Source: Bacteroides faecium (GTDB lineage Bacteria; Bacteroidota; Bacteroidia; Bacteroidales; Bacteroidaceae). Taken from it: a DNA stretch of 64,000 bases. Location: assembly GCF_012113595.1 (NCBI RefSeq), contig NZ_CP050831.1:5146001-5210000 (forward strand), written 5' to 3'. Every line of letters starts with the position of its first letter. The first letter of the stretch is position 1. Under the pieces are notes generated by a model. The model saw only the letters and a program-made list of their open reading frames with translations. It did no database searches and was not told where the DNA came from. Shown here piece by piece: positions 43,118-52,659 of the stretch. The position numbers and the translations under genes were made by a program.

Positions 43118-43765
43118 TCAACGGTGCAGCGTCAAGAGCTTATCGTAGGTCATTCCGGTAAAGTCGTCCATGATATAGTGGGCTTTTCCGGTGATAGCTT
43201 CGCGGGAGTTGGTGGTGGCGAGCCCGATAACGGTTGCGCCTGAAGTCATTCCTGCTTGCAGGCCGTGGAAGGAATCTTCAAAAACGTATGTGTTTTCGGG
43301 GGTGGATTCAAATATTTCCATTCCCAAGAGGAAACAGTCGGGAGCGGGTTTGGAACGGGCAAACATTTCACCGGTGAGGATACGGTCTACCATTCCTTTA
43401 AATTCGGGATGGGCATTGTAGACGTTCTGCATCTTTTCCTCGTTGGAGCTGGTGACTACGGCTATCTTTACGTCATGACGGCGCAGGTCGGCGATAAAGG
43501 CTTCTACACCAGGGATGTATTCGTAGGACATTTTCTTCTCGAAGACGTTAAGTTTCGCTGTGATTTCCTGCTGTGCTTCGGGAAGAGTCGAGAAGTGTTT
43601 CTCGTAGATTTGCGCCAGGGTTTGTCCCTTGATTTGGCGTCCGAAATCTTCTTCGTTCAGATATGTCAGTCCTTGTTCGTTCCAAAAAACGGTGTACTGT
43701 GTCTCTGTATCCATAATGACACCGTCGAAGTCGAACAGTGCCGCAATTGTCTTTGTTGTATTCAT
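43118..43765 (-). CDS. HAD-family hydrolase (beta-phosphoglucomutase-like)
   Basis: 215 residues. Motif I 'ALFDFDGVIMDTE' supplies the two catalytic Asp, motif II 'VVTSSNEEKM', motif III Lys 'ARSKPAPDCF' and motif IV 'YVFEDSFHGLQAG'. The helical cap (about 18-85) places it with beta-phosphoglucomutase and phosphoglycolate phosphatase-like enzymes. Substrate uncertain: a sugar phosphate is most likely. Single-gene unit. Confidence 0.88.
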   Translation of the reverse strand: MNTTKTIAALFDFDGVIMDTETQYTVFWNEQGLTYLNEEDFGRQIKGQTLAQIYEKHFSTLPEAQQEITAKLNVFEKKMSYEYIPGVEAFIADLRRHDVKIAVVTSSNEEKMQNVYNAHPEFKGMVDRILTGEMFARSKPAPDCFLLGMEIFESTPENTYVFEDSFHGLQAGMTSGATVIGLATTNSREAITGKAHYIMDDFTGMTYDKLLTLHR

Positions 43766-43854
43766 ATCAAACTTTCTTATTACCTAAAACGTTAAACCTT
43801 GTGTATCGACGGGCGCAAAGTTCCGAATAATCATCGAATCAGACAAATTATTCG

Positions 43855-43862
43855 TACCTTTG
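43855..43862 (+). promoter_or_regulatory. -7 element for the MATE gene
   Basis: TACCTTTG, about 74 nt upstream of the ATG at 43936; no clear -33 partner. Confidence 0.4.
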
Positions 43863-43935
43863 CAAAGCTAAAAAAAACGTAACATACGTTTTTATCCAAC
43901 AATTCTACTGGTTTATCCAACAAATCGACTGACGC

Positions 43936-45303
43936 ATGAGCAAGAACGACCCACATATCTTAGGAAAAGAGAGTATCGGCAAACTGCTGTTACAATATTC
44001 CATTCCTGCTATTATAGGAATGACGATTACTTCTATCTATAATATTATTGATAGTATTTTTATCGGGCATGGGGTCGGCCCGATGGCTATTGCGGGATTG
44101 GCTATCAGTTTTCCGCTGATGAATCTTGTGGTCGCTTTCTGTACGTTGGTGTCGGCGGGCGGTTCTACGCTTGCTTCTATCCGGTTGGGGCAAAAGGATA
44201 TGCAGGGGGCTACGGAAATTCTGTCACATACGCTGATGCTCTGTATCACGAATTCTTTCTTCTTCGGGATATTGTCTTTTATCTTTTTGGATGATATATT
44301 GACTTTCTTCGGGGCGAGTCCTGATACGTTGCCTTATGCACGTAGCTTTATGCAGGTCATTTTATTGGGAACTCCTATTACTTATACGATGATAGGATTG
44401 AACAACGTGATGCGTGCTACCGGCTATCCGAAGAAGGCGATGCTTACTTCTATGGTGACGGTGGTGGCTAATATCATCCTCGCTCCTATCTTTATCTTCC
44501 ACTTTGAATGGGGAATGCGCGGAGCGGCTACGGCAACGGTCATTTCGCAGTTGATTGGTATGGTATGGGTAGTGAGCCATTTTATGAAGAAAGACAGCAC
44601 GGTGCATTTTGAAGGAAAGGTATGGAAGATGAAGCGAAGAATCGTGGAGAGTATTTTCGCTATCGGTATGTCACCGTTCCTGATGAATGTTTGTGCGTGT
44701 GCTATTGTTATTATTATCAATAACAGTTTGCAGGAATACGGGGGCGATATGGCTATCGGTGCATATGGTATCATCAACCGGTTGCTGACGCTTTATGTCA
44801 TGATTGTATTGGGATTGACGATGGGTATGCAGCCGATTGTCGGTTATAACTTCGGGGCACAGAAGATAGACCGGGTGAAGCAGACGTTGAAGCTGGGGAT
44901 TATCTCGGGAGTGGTTATCACGAGCAGCGGTTTCCTGATTTGTGAGTTTTTCCCGCATGCAGTGTCCGCGCTCTTTACGGATAATGATGAACTAATCGGA
45001 CTTGCCGTAGAAGGGCTTCGCTTGACGGTGTTGATGTTCCCATTCGTAGGGGCACAGATTGTTATCGGTAACTTCTTCCAAAGTATCGGCAAGGCGAAAA
45101 TCAGTATTTTCCTTTCACTGACAAGGCAGTTGCTTTATTTATTGCCTTGCTTGTTGCTTTTCCCTAATTGGTGGGGATTAGGATTAAAAGGGATTTGGAT
45201 TAGTATGCCGGTATCGGATGCATTAGCGTTTATTACAGCGGTTGTCAGTTTGATGATTTATATTAAGAAGGTGTCAAAACAACAAAATGTGATAGCAGAA
45301 TAA
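43936..45303 (+). CDS. MATE-family efflux transporter
   Basis: 455 residues, about 12 membrane segments in two homologous halves, each with MATE-type motifs ('GPMAIAGLAISFPLMNLVVAFCTLV' and 'MAIGAYGIINRLLTLYVMIVLGLTMGMQPIVGYNFGA'). MATE proteins export cationic drugs or metabolites in exchange for Na+ or H+. Specific substrate unknown. Confidence 0.9.
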   Translation: MSKNDPHILGKESIGKLLLQYSIPAIIGMTITSIYNIIDSIFIGHGVGPMAIAGLAISFPLMNLVVAFCTLVSAGGSTLASIRLGQKDMQGATEILSHTLMLCITNSFFFGILSFIFLDDILTFFGASPDTLPYARSFMQVILLGTPITYTMIGLNNVMRATGYPKKAMLTSMVTVVANIILAPIFIFHFEWGMRGAATATVISQLIGMVWVVSHFMKKDSTVHFEGKVWKMKRRIVESIFAIGMSPFLMNVCACAIVIIINNSLQEYGGDMAIGAYGIINRLLTLYVMIVLGLTMGMQPIVGYNFGAQKIDRVKQTLKLGIISGVVITSSGFLICEFFPHAVSALFTDNDELIGLAVEGLRLTVLMFPFVGAQIVIGNFFQSIGKAKISIFLSLTRQLLYLLPCLLLFPNWWGLGLKGIWISMPVSDALAFITAVVSLMIYIKKVSKQQNVIAE

Positions 45304-45329
45304 GGCTGTTCCTGCCCTATTCTGCTTTT
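45295..45329. terminator. Terminator between the MATE and ABC operons
   Basis: GCAGAATAAGG ... CCCTATTCTGC hairpin (one mismatch) followed by TTTT. The 5' arm overlaps the MATE stop codon; it also lies just beyond the convergent permease stop. Confidence 0.6.
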
Positions 45330-45341
45330 GTCCTGTGATTT

Positions 45342-47660
45342 CTATTCCGCTTTGATGCTATTCACCGGATTCTCATTGGCAATATGCCATGCTTTCAGAA
45401 CAACACAAATTACAATCAATAATTGAACAGAAAGGGCTGTGCCTACAAAAAGCAACGGATTCAAATCAATCTGCTCGGCAAACTGGTCGAGCCATGCCTG
45501 TCCCGCAAAATAAGAGACAACTGTACCTATCAGGATAGAAATTACAGAAACATACAAGATGTCACGTGTCAGTAGCCGCAGGACGTGGGAAGCCTCAGCA
45601 CCGTTCACTTTCCGGATAGCTATCTCCTTGCTGCGGCGTTGGGTTTCGTCGTTCACGTAGCCTATCAGTCCCATGATGACAATCAACAAAATAAAGCCGG
45701 AAGTAATCCAGACGGAATTACGGAAGCGGTACACATTCTTATATATGTCTTTCACCATGCTGTCTACTAAGACAAAGCGTAAGGATACATTCGGGAAGGT
45801 ACTTTCCACAAATTCGTTCAGACGTTTCAGGTTTTCGTCATAAGGTTCTTTCAGACGGACATCGAACGCATGATTTGCATTCTCATCTCCTATCAGGACG
45901 ATAGGAGATTGAGACGCATAAAAGCTGGTGTTGCGAATGTCACGAAAAACACCCACAATCGTTCCCTGAACATCATTCAACTTTTTACCTACTGCCCCGT
46001 CCGTCCATTTCATCAGACGCACCAGTTCCTCATTTACCAGCAAATCATCCTGCTTCTTTATCGTAGTTCCTTCAATTATCTTGATTCCCATTACTTCGGG
46101 ATAATTATAATGGCAAGAGTTAAAATTCAGTGTAGCAATGCGTTTGCCGTCATTTCCTATCAGTCCGCGCGTCCAGTACTCACCAAGTACGCCATTTATG
46201 GCAACCGTCACTCCTTCCACCATCGGCTGACGACGAAGTTCATCTTTGACATGCTCTACCGATTCTTTGGGAAGCCATGTTTGTGCCTGGGCCAATCCGG
46301 GCACGACAATCCCCATGTCCCGGTTCATCAAATGACTATACTGCAATAAGGTGACTAACAGCAACCCCAAGACAAAAGAAACCCCTGTAAATTGCACAAA
46401 CAACAACGAACGTTTCCAGCCTTTCTTCCCGTCAGTATAACGACGGAACACTTGCGTGACAGGAATACGTGAGAACAACCGCCCCGGTATGCCGCCTGCC
46501 AAAATGAAAAGCACGAAGACAGTAAGTAGCGGCACCCACAACGTTTCCCAAGTAAAAAGTGAGGAAAGACGTACGGAAAGCAAGTCTTCAATCAAGCCAC
46601 GTGTATTAATTATCAGCAAGAAACTAAGCAATATGGAAATGATAATAAGTATTCCCGTCTCTGCCAAAAACATATTGAAGATATTTGCCGAACTGGCTCC
46701 ATTGCACTTATGCACTCCTACCCCTTTCGCACGACGGCTCAATGTGGCAATGGATATAAGCATATAATTCATAATAGCCACAAAGAAGATAGCAAAGCCT
46801 AGAAATCCGTAAATAACCAACCGTTTCTGCACATCGGGAGAATCCAAATGACGTTTCACTAACGGAATGACACTAAATTGCGTTTTCCAACCATCAAATT
46901 CCAAAGAGGTATATTTCCCAATCACCCGCTGGATATTAGCGTTCACCTTATCAATATCCGAAACATTGCGCAAGCGAAGGAACGCATAAAAAACATCATT
47001 CCCGTTCCAGCCGGCTCCCGCGTAATATCCCCCATTCTGATAGATGGAAATTACGAAGTCATGAGTAAGCATCGTGTTTTCCGGTACGTCCTTGTATATG
47101 CCGCGAATGGTCAGTTCTTCTTGTTTCTGAATAGAAAGTACTTTCCCGACAGGATTTTCATCTCCGAACGTCTCACGGGCAAAATGCTCTGACACAAAAA
47201 CACTTCCGGGCATAATCATGTCTTTCGGATTTCCTTTCAGTACAGGGATGCCGAAAGTCTGAAAGAAACAGGTATCTGCATAGATGTAATTTATGCCGGA
47301 CAAAAGTTTGTCTTCCTTATAGATATTAGCGCCACCAAAAGGAAAGACACAACTGGCCATTTCTATTTCATTTGGCATATCCTGCGCCAAAGTAGCGGCT
47401 GTCACATCAAAGACGGTATAGTCATAACTGGTTCCACCCTCATCACCCGCTGTCTCACCTGTGCTGGAGTTGGTTACCTGACAACGTACGAGTGCCAAGC
47501 GTTCCGCGTCCGGATAGCATTGCTCATAATTTAGCTCGAAAGCTATCTGCGAGAAAAGCAGAATACCAATGGTAAGCCCTAAAGAAAGGGAGATTACCCT
47601 TATGATATTCGACCCTCGTTCACGCAATAATGTACGTATAGTATAGTAGATTTGTCTCAT
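45342..47660 (-). CDS. ABC transporter permease (FtsX/MacB type), 3' gene
   Basis: 772 residues. Four membrane helices in the MacB arrangement: one near the N-terminus ('IIRVISLSLGLTIGILLFSQIAF'), a large periplasmic domain (about 45-280), three or more helices, a second soluble domain and FtsX-type C-terminal helices. The C-terminus 'LKAWHIANENPVNSIKAE' matches that of the other permease in the operon ('LKAWHVANENPVNSIANE'), showing duplication. Likely an efflux or mechanotransmission pump half. Substrate unknown. Confidence 0.88.
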   Translation of the reverse strand: MRQIYYTIRTLLRERGSNIIRVISLSLGLTIGILLFSQIAFELNYEQCYPDAERLALVRCQVTNSSTGETAGDEGGTSYDYTVFDVTAATLAQDMPNEIEMASCVFPFGGANIYKEDKLLSGINYIYADTCFFQTFGIPVLKGNPKDMIMPGSVFVSEHFARETFGDENPVGKVLSIQKQEELTIRGIYKDVPENTMLTHDFVISIYQNGGYYAGAGWNGNDVFYAFLRLRNVSDIDKVNANIQRVIGKYTSLEFDGWKTQFSVIPLVKRHLDSPDVQKRLVIYGFLGFAIFFVAIMNYMLISIATLSRRAKGVGVHKCNGASSANIFNMFLAETGILIIISILLSFLLIINTRGLIEDLLSVRLSSLFTWETLWVPLLTVFVLFILAGGIPGRLFSRIPVTQVFRRYTDGKKGWKRSLLFVQFTGVSFVLGLLLVTLLQYSHLMNRDMGIVVPGLAQAQTWLPKESVEHVKDELRRQPMVEGVTVAINGVLGEYWTRGLIGNDGKRIATLNFNSCHYNYPEVMGIKIIEGTTIKKQDDLLVNEELVRLMKWTDGAVGKKLNDVQGTIVGVFRDIRNTSFYASQSPIVLIGDENANHAFDVRLKEPYDENLKRLNEFVESTFPNVSLRFVLVDSMVKDIYKNVYRFRNSVWITSGFILLIVIMGLIGYVNDETQRRSKEIAIRKVNGAEASHVLRLLTRDILYVSVISILIGTVVSYFAGQAWLDQFAEQIDLNPLLFVGTALSVQLLIVICVVLKAWHIANENPVNSIKAE

Positions 47661-47674
47661 TGCTGATGTACTGT

Positions 47675-48349
47675 TTATGCCGTTACACTTGCTACGATAC
47701 TTCCGTCGAATAAATGCACAGTACGATGAGCAAAGCTTGCATCGTGTTGTGAGTGGGTCACCATAATAATGGTAGTTCCTTCCTTATTCAGTTCTGTCAG
47801 CAGATTCATTACTTCCGCACCGTTCTTGGAGTCAAGATTACCCGTAGGCTCATCGGCAAGGATTAATTTAGGATTGGTCACTACGGCGCGGGCAATGGCT
47901 ACACGTTGTTGCTGACCACCGGAAAGTTGTTGGGGAAAGTGCTTAGCGCGGTGACTGATATTCATTCTTTTCAGAATGTCTTCTACCATGCAGCGACGTT
48001 CGGATGCCTTAAGCCCCAGGTAAGTGAGCGGAAGTTCTACATTCTCATAGACATTCAGTTCGTCTATCAGGTTGAAACTTTGGAACACGAAGCCTAATTT
48101 ACCCTTGCGCACATGAGTACGTTCCTTTTCTTTCAGTCCGGCAACTTCCTGCCCCATCAACTGATACGAACCTTCGGTGGGATTATCCAATAGTCCGAGG
48201 ATATTCAACAAGGTGGATTTGCCACACCCCGAAGGTCCCATAATGGCTACAAATTCTCCTTCTTTCACTTCAACATTGACATGATTCAATGCGACCGTCT
48301 CTACTTCGGAAGTACGGAATACTTTACTGACGTTTTCAATCTTAATCAT
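47675..48349 (-). CDS. ABC transporter ATP-binding protein (MacB/LolD type)
   Basis: 224 residues from the ATG at 48349 ('MIKIENVSKVFRTSEVE'); an upstream in-frame start at 48400 would overlap the preceding permease and is unlikely. Walker A 'GPSGCGKSTLLNILG', signature 'LSGGQQQRVAIARA', Walker B 'LILADEPTGNLDS' and the H-loop 'VTHSQHDA' are all present. It powers the two flanking permeases. Confidence 0.95.
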   Translation of the reverse strand: MIKIENVSKVFRTSEVETVALNHVNVEVKEGEFVAIMGPSGCGKSTLLNILGLLDNPTEGSYQLMGQEVAGLKEKERTHVRKGKLGFVFQSFNLIDELNVYENVELPLTYLGLKASERRCMVEDILKRMNISHRAKHFPQQLSGGQQQRVAIARAVVTNPKLILADEPTGNLDSKNGAEVMNLLTELNKEGTTIIMVTHSQHDASFAHRTVHLFDGSIVASVTA

Positions 48350-48386
48350 AATCTCTTTATTTTTATTATATTTCAATATATCACAG

Positions 48387-50669
48387 TTATTCATTTGCAA
48401 TACTATTCACCGGATTTTCATTAGCCACATGCCATGCTTTAAGTATGACACATACCCATATCACCACTAATACAAACGCCACGACTCCTGCAAATGCCCC
48501 AATACCCGGATTCACAGAATCGCTAAATTGCTGCAACCACTTCATGCCTGCCCAATGAGCCAGTACTGCACCAACAAGTGCCGCAGGAAGTGCTGTCCAC
48601 AATATGTTTGTAGAAAACAATTTCAATATGCCGAAAGTATCCGCACCATTCACTTTACGAATAGCTATCTCTTTTCTACAAAAGCGGATTTCATCGCCTA
48701 CATATCCCAATAATCCCATCAACGCTATAAAGAATATAGAAATCGAAGCCAAAAGTACTGCGTTCCGAAAACGGGTAATATCCGTATATTGGGCATCTAA
48801 TTTCTGAGTCAGTGAATAAAAGACAAAATCATCTGTTGGGAAAGTCTCTGCCATCAATTCATTCAGCCTTTTCAAGTTATCATCAAACGGCTCTTTTAAA
48901 CGGATATAGTGAAGCCCGGGGTTTGAATCACTCCCACTTCCCAACAACAATACCGGATATTGAGGATGATACACACTTTGAACAGAGAAATTCTTCATTA
49001 CACCAACAATGGTTATCTCTTTACCCCATACGGATAATTGCTTCCCGACCGGTTCGTCCGTCCACCCCGCCTGACGTACGAATTCTTCATTCACCAAAGC
49101 TTCTTTCGCAGATATCACATTCTTACCATATAGTATCTGTATCCCCATCATAGGTACAAAATCATCTCCTATCCATTCCAACCGGCCTTGAATAGTCCGC
49201 CCTTCCCCAACACTAAACTCATCCCCAGCCCAACCAGACCAGATAGGTTGCCGCGCCACTCCATATTCCTCAACCATAGGCAGGTTCATAAAGAAGCTCT
49301 TTGCGTTTTGCCGGTCACTCCCGAACTTATGCCAACACATAACGACACGTTCCGGACGGTATCCCAAATCCTTATTCATTGCCATCCGGTATTGGAGAAA
49401 TACAACCATAAGGAAACTCAAAATAAAAGTCATGCCAACAAATTGGATAAACAATAACGGACGTTTCCAAGAAGTTTTACGTTCGGCATAACGGCGAAAG
49501 ACTTGTGTCACAGGAATAGACGCGAATATGCTTGCCGGCATAACTCCCGCTAATATAAAAACTGATAGAAGTACAACCATAGGCACCCAAAGCGTTTGCC
49601 ACGTAAAGAGCGAACTTAAACGTATCGCAATGATTTCTTCTACAAATTCCCGAAACTGAAATATAAGCAACGCAGTCAGTAACACAGAAATTAAAAGAAT
49701 AAAAGCTGTTTCTGTCAGAAACATCCTGAAGATATTACTATCAGTCGCACCACAGCATTTATGCACTCCGATAGACTTAGCCCGCCGGGCTAAGGACGAT
49801 ACAGCAATAAGTACATAATCAAAAGCTGCAACCAACAAAATGACAACGCCCAATACCGACATCATTAGTATCATGAGCCGGACTGTCGGATTGGCAGTAT
49901 GAAATTCTAATAATGGACGGAAAGAAAAGCTATTGAATTTCTTTTTATTATTAGAGGAATCAGCCATATACTTTTTAAGCATATCAGGTATTCGCGTCTC
50001 TACCGCTGCTATATCTTTATCCGGTTCGCGGAAACGAATAATCGACATATAACTAATATCGCTCCCCCACCCGCCACGAGCCTGATTCCACAACTGGCTC
50101 ATCGGAGCCACTACGTTAAAATGTATATCCGTATTTTCTCCCACATTTTCAAAAATACCACGTATCATCATCGGTTCTTTACGGTCGACAGACAAAGTCT
50201 TACCTATGACACTCTCAAGACTTTTCCCTTCTCCTATTTTTTCTGCCAACGAACGGGAAATGAATAAAACATCAGGACGGACCAGCTCTTCTGCCTTACC
50301 CGCTAACAGCTTCAAACCCAATGTGGAGAATAAATGCCCGTCAGCATATATCATAGGTTCCGTCAAACGGACGTTGCCATTATAAAAAACATTAGTCCCC
50401 ATATCTCTCAATATTGTAGCATCCTCCACTTCTTCCGGGAAATTATCGCGCATAGCAGCAGAGAAGGGACCATAAGTATAAGGACCATCCATATATGCAA
50501 CATATAGCCGTTCGGGTTGAAAACAAAAATTGTAATAGCTCAATTGAAACTTCACACACGAAAACAGCAGAATACCAACAAATATCCCTAAAGTCATCGA
50601 GATAATTTTGATACTATTCATACCCCGTTCATGAATCAATAGTTGAATGGTATAATAAAAGTGCCTCAT
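48387..50669 (-). CDS. ABC transporter permease (FtsX/MacB type), 5' gene
   Basis: 760 residues from the ATG at 50669 (a TTG lies one codon upstream). Same architecture as the permease at 45342: N-terminal helix 'IKIISMTLGIFVGILLFSCVKF', periplasmic domain, FtsX helices ('AKSIGVHKCCGATDSNIFRMFLTETAF' is the conserved cytoplasmic stretch). First gene of the operon; a palindrome and a sigma-54-like sequence lie upstream. Confidence 0.88.
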   Translation of the reverse strand: MRHFYYTIQLLIHERGMNSIKIISMTLGIFVGILLFSCVKFQLSYYNFCFQPERLYVAYMDGPYTYGPFSAAMRDNFPEEVEDATILRDMGTNVFYNGNVRLTEPMIYADGHLFSTLGLKLLAGKAEELVRPDVLFISRSLAEKIGEGKSLESVIGKTLSVDRKEPMMIRGIFENVGENTDIHFNVVAPMSQLWNQARGGWGSDISYMSIIRFREPDKDIAAVETRIPDMLKKYMADSSNNKKKFNSFSFRPLLEFHTANPTVRLMILMMSVLGVVILLVAAFDYVLIAVSSLARRAKSIGVHKCCGATDSNIFRMFLTETAFILLISVLLTALLIFQFREFVEEIIAIRLSSLFTWQTLWVPMVVLLSVFILAGVMPASIFASIPVTQVFRRYAERKTSWKRPLLFIQFVGMTFILSFLMVVFLQYRMAMNKDLGYRPERVVMCWHKFGSDRQNAKSFFMNLPMVEEYGVARQPIWSGWAGDEFSVGEGRTIQGRLEWIGDDFVPMMGIQILYGKNVISAKEALVNEEFVRQAGWTDEPVGKQLSVWGKEITIVGVMKNFSVQSVYHPQYPVLLLGSGSDSNPGLHYIRLKEPFDDNLKRLNELMAETFPTDDFVFYSLTQKLDAQYTDITRFRNAVLLASISIFFIALMGLLGYVGDEIRFCRKEIAIRKVNGADTFGILKLFSTNILWTALPAALVGAVLAHWAGMKWLQQFSDSVNPGIGAFAGVVAFVLVVIWVCVILKAWHVANENPVNSIANE

Positions 50670-50705
50670 CAATTTTTATTTTGTTATATTCGCAAATAGA
50701 AAGAC

Positions 50706-50721
50706 AGAAAGCATGCCAAAG
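50706..50721 (-). promoter_or_regulatory. Candidate sigma-54 promoter of the ABC operon
   Basis: Minus strand TGGCATG-CTTT-CTGTC compares with TGGCACG-N4-TTGCA: the -24 GG element is good, the -12 part is poor (GT where GC is expected). It lies about 45 nt upstream of the first permease's start. Support comes from the nearby NtrC-type regulator and the palindrome 50-90 nt further upstream. Confidence 0.35.
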
Positions 50722-50771
50722 TCTTTTTCTATTAGCTATCAGCCAGTTAGATTATTCTCCATAAGACATTA

Positions 50772-50813
50772 TTTGTCTAATTATTAGACAGTAGTGTCTA
50801 ATAATTAGACAAA
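50772..50813. promoter_or_regulatory. 42-bp palindrome, likely enhancer-binding site
   Basis: Perfect 19-bp arms (50772-50790 and 50795-50813) around GTAG. Each arm contains the smaller palindrome TGTCTAAT-T/A-ATTAGACA, giving two adjacent dimer sites, as expected for cooperative binding of an NtrC-type activator. Confidence 0.65.
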
Positions 50814-50967
50814 GTTGAATAGTTCTGTTCTCTCTCATAAAGGGCTATAAGTTGATATTTCCACCTCTTTATTGTTCTTTTTTTCCTATTTTCCATACTA
50901 GACCATCGTTATTTCATTCGAAAACTATATCTTCGCTGAAAGTTTTCTAAACTATATTATTATAATT

Positions 50968-51771
50968 ATGATGAGAAAAAGTTTATATGCGCTCTTGTCG
51001 TGTCTGTTACTTTCCGGATGCGGTATGATAGATTATCATCCGTACGATGTCCGAATCAGCGGCGAAACAAATGTCAATGCACACAATATCGAAAAGATAG
51101 AAGCGAATTGCAAAGGTAAGACTACGCTACGCTTCGTAACCATGGGCGATTCACAACGTTGGTATGACGAAACGGAAGATTTCGTGAAAGAGATTAATAA
51201 ACGGGATGATATTGATTTCGTCATTCACGGCGGAGATATGAGCGACTTCGGAGTGACGAAAGAGTTCCTTTGGCAACGCGATATTATGAACGGGCTTAAA
51301 GTGCCTTATGTAGCTATTATCGGAAACCATGACTGCTTGGGTACGGGAGAAGAAACATACAAAGCCGTATTCGGATCGACCAACTTTTCTTTCATAGCCG
51401 GTAATGTAAAATTTGTCTGCCTGAATACTAATGCGCTGGAATATGATTATTCCGAGCCTGTCCCGAATTTCACTTTTATGGAGCAGGAGATAACAAACAG
51501 AAGCGATGAGTTTGAAAAAACGGTAATCAGCATGCACGCGCGCCCCTACACAGATGTGTTTAATGACAATGTAGCCAAGGTGTTTCATCGTTATGTCACC
51601 GAATATCCGGGAATACAATTCTGTACGGCCGCCCATACTCACCACTATCGGGATGATGTCATTTTTGATGATGGAATACATTATATCACCAGTGACTGCA
51701 TGGATTGCCGCAGTTATCTGGTATTTACCATAACCCCGGAAAAATACGAATATGAACTGGTTAAATACTAA
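50968..51771 (+). CDS. Metallophosphoesterase lipoprotein
   Basis: 267 residues. Lipobox 'ALLSCLLLSGCGMID' (Cys18). Calcineurin-type phosphoesterase metal-site motifs are visible in order: 'VTMGDSQ', 'VIHGGDMSD', 'AIIGNHDC', 'ISMHARPY' and 'AAHTHHY', carrying the Asp/His/Asn ligands for a two-metal centre. Located in the cell envelope. It overlaps the next gene by 20 nt, so the two are translationally coupled. Confidence 0.87.
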   Translation: MMRKSLYALLSCLLLSGCGMIDYHPYDVRISGETNVNAHNIEKIEANCKGKTTLRFVTMGDSQRWYDETEDFVKEINKRDDIDFVIHGGDMSDFGVTKEFLWQRDIMNGLKVPYVAIIGNHDCLGTGEETYKAVFGSTNFSFIAGNVKFVCLNTNALEYDYSEPVPNFTFMEQEITNRSDEFEKTVISMHARPYTDVFNDNVAKVFHRYVTEYPGIQFCTAAHTHHYRDDVIFDDGIHYITSDCMDCRSYLVFTITPEKYEYELVKY

Positions 51772-52555
51772 ATATATCTTGCGGGCAGGAGTACTGTCGG
51801 CACTTCTCTCGCTCCCCAGTCTGATTTCAGCCACTTGCAAGACAGATACCGTCATAGACACATACAAGGCAGACTCACTCCGCTTTGTTATCAAGTCAGA
51901 TTCAATCATTGCTTTTCATACAGGAGATTCCGTATTTACGATTATCAAAGCGGATTCCATATTGCCTGCCACGCCCAAGGAAGTGAAGCGTACCCGTTAC
52001 GATAACCGGGTACACCGTTTCCGCAGAAACTGGGAAAGGATTATCCCCACTCATTCTAAAATACAATATGCCGGAAACATGGGATTGCTCTCTTTCGGCA
52101 CAGGATGGGATTATGGAAAGCGGAATCAATGGGAAACAGATTTATTGGTCGGATTTATTCCGAAATACTCTTCAAAGAAAGCCAAAGTGACGATGACGCT
52201 CAAGCAAAATTACATGCCTTGGAGCATCAATATTGGAAAGGGATTCTCAACGGAACCGCTTACTTGTGGTCTTTATATGAACACGGTATTCGGAGACCAG
52301 TTTTGGGTAAATGAACCCGACCGTTATCCGAAAGGTTACTACGGTTTCTCAAGCAAGGTACGTTTCCATATCTTCATGGGACAGCGGCTGACTTATGATA
52401 TTGATCCGCAACGCAGATTTCTAGCTAAGTCTGTGACGTTCTTCTATGAGATAAGCACTTGCGACCTTTACCTGGTCAGCGCCGTACTAAATAGTTATCT
52501 CCGTCCGCGTGATTATCTGAGTCTGTCCTTCGGATTGAAGTTCCAATGGCTGTAA
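51752..52555 (+). CDS. Predicted outer-membrane protein, unknown family
   Basis: 267 residues. A Sec signal peptide ('VLSALLSLPSLISATCK') and a C-terminal portion of alternating aromatic strands ending in 'YLSLSFGLKFQWL', typical of an outer-membrane beta-barrel. A Thr/Asp/Ser-rich stretch ('DSLRFVIKSDSIIAFHTGDSVFTIIKADSI', about 41-70) has a short repeated pattern. I do not recognise a family. It starts within the phosphoesterase gene, so the pair may act together at the envelope. Confidence 0.7.
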   Translation: MNWLNTKYILRAGVLSALLSLPSLISATCKTDTVIDTYKADSLRFVIKSDSIIAFHTGDSVFTIIKADSILPATPKEVKRTRYDNRVHRFRRNWERIIPTHSKIQYAGNMGLLSFGTGWDYGKRNQWETDLLVGFIPKYSSKKAKVTMTLKQNYMPWSINIGKGFSTEPLTCGLYMNTVFGDQFWVNEPDRYPKGYYGFSSKVRFHIFMGQRLTYDIDPQRRFLAKSVTFFYEISTCDLYLVSAVLNSYLRPRDYLSLSFGLKFQWL

Positions 52556-52629
52556 ATTCATTTTTGAGTTATGAATTTTGAAATTCATTTTTTGAAATCC
52601 AAATATTGAAATCTAAACTACTTTTTTCG

Positions 52630-52637
52630 TAAGTTTG
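52630..52637 (+). promoter_or_regulatory. -7 element for the two-component operon
   Basis: TAAGTTTG, 23 nt before the ATG at 52660; no -33 TTTG at the normal spacing. Confidence 0.4.
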
Positions 52638-52659
52638 CGCTTTAAAAACTTACACGAAA

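Larger units (their letters stand above)
50673..50967. other. Divergent regulatory region, ABC operon / metallophosphoesterase
   Basis: 295 nt. It contains a sigma-54-like element and a 42-bp palindrome (both listed separately) pointing to the ABC operon. On the plus strand only weak promoter-like sequence is seen before the phosphoesterase gene (TATCTTCG near 50928). Confidence 0.55.
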
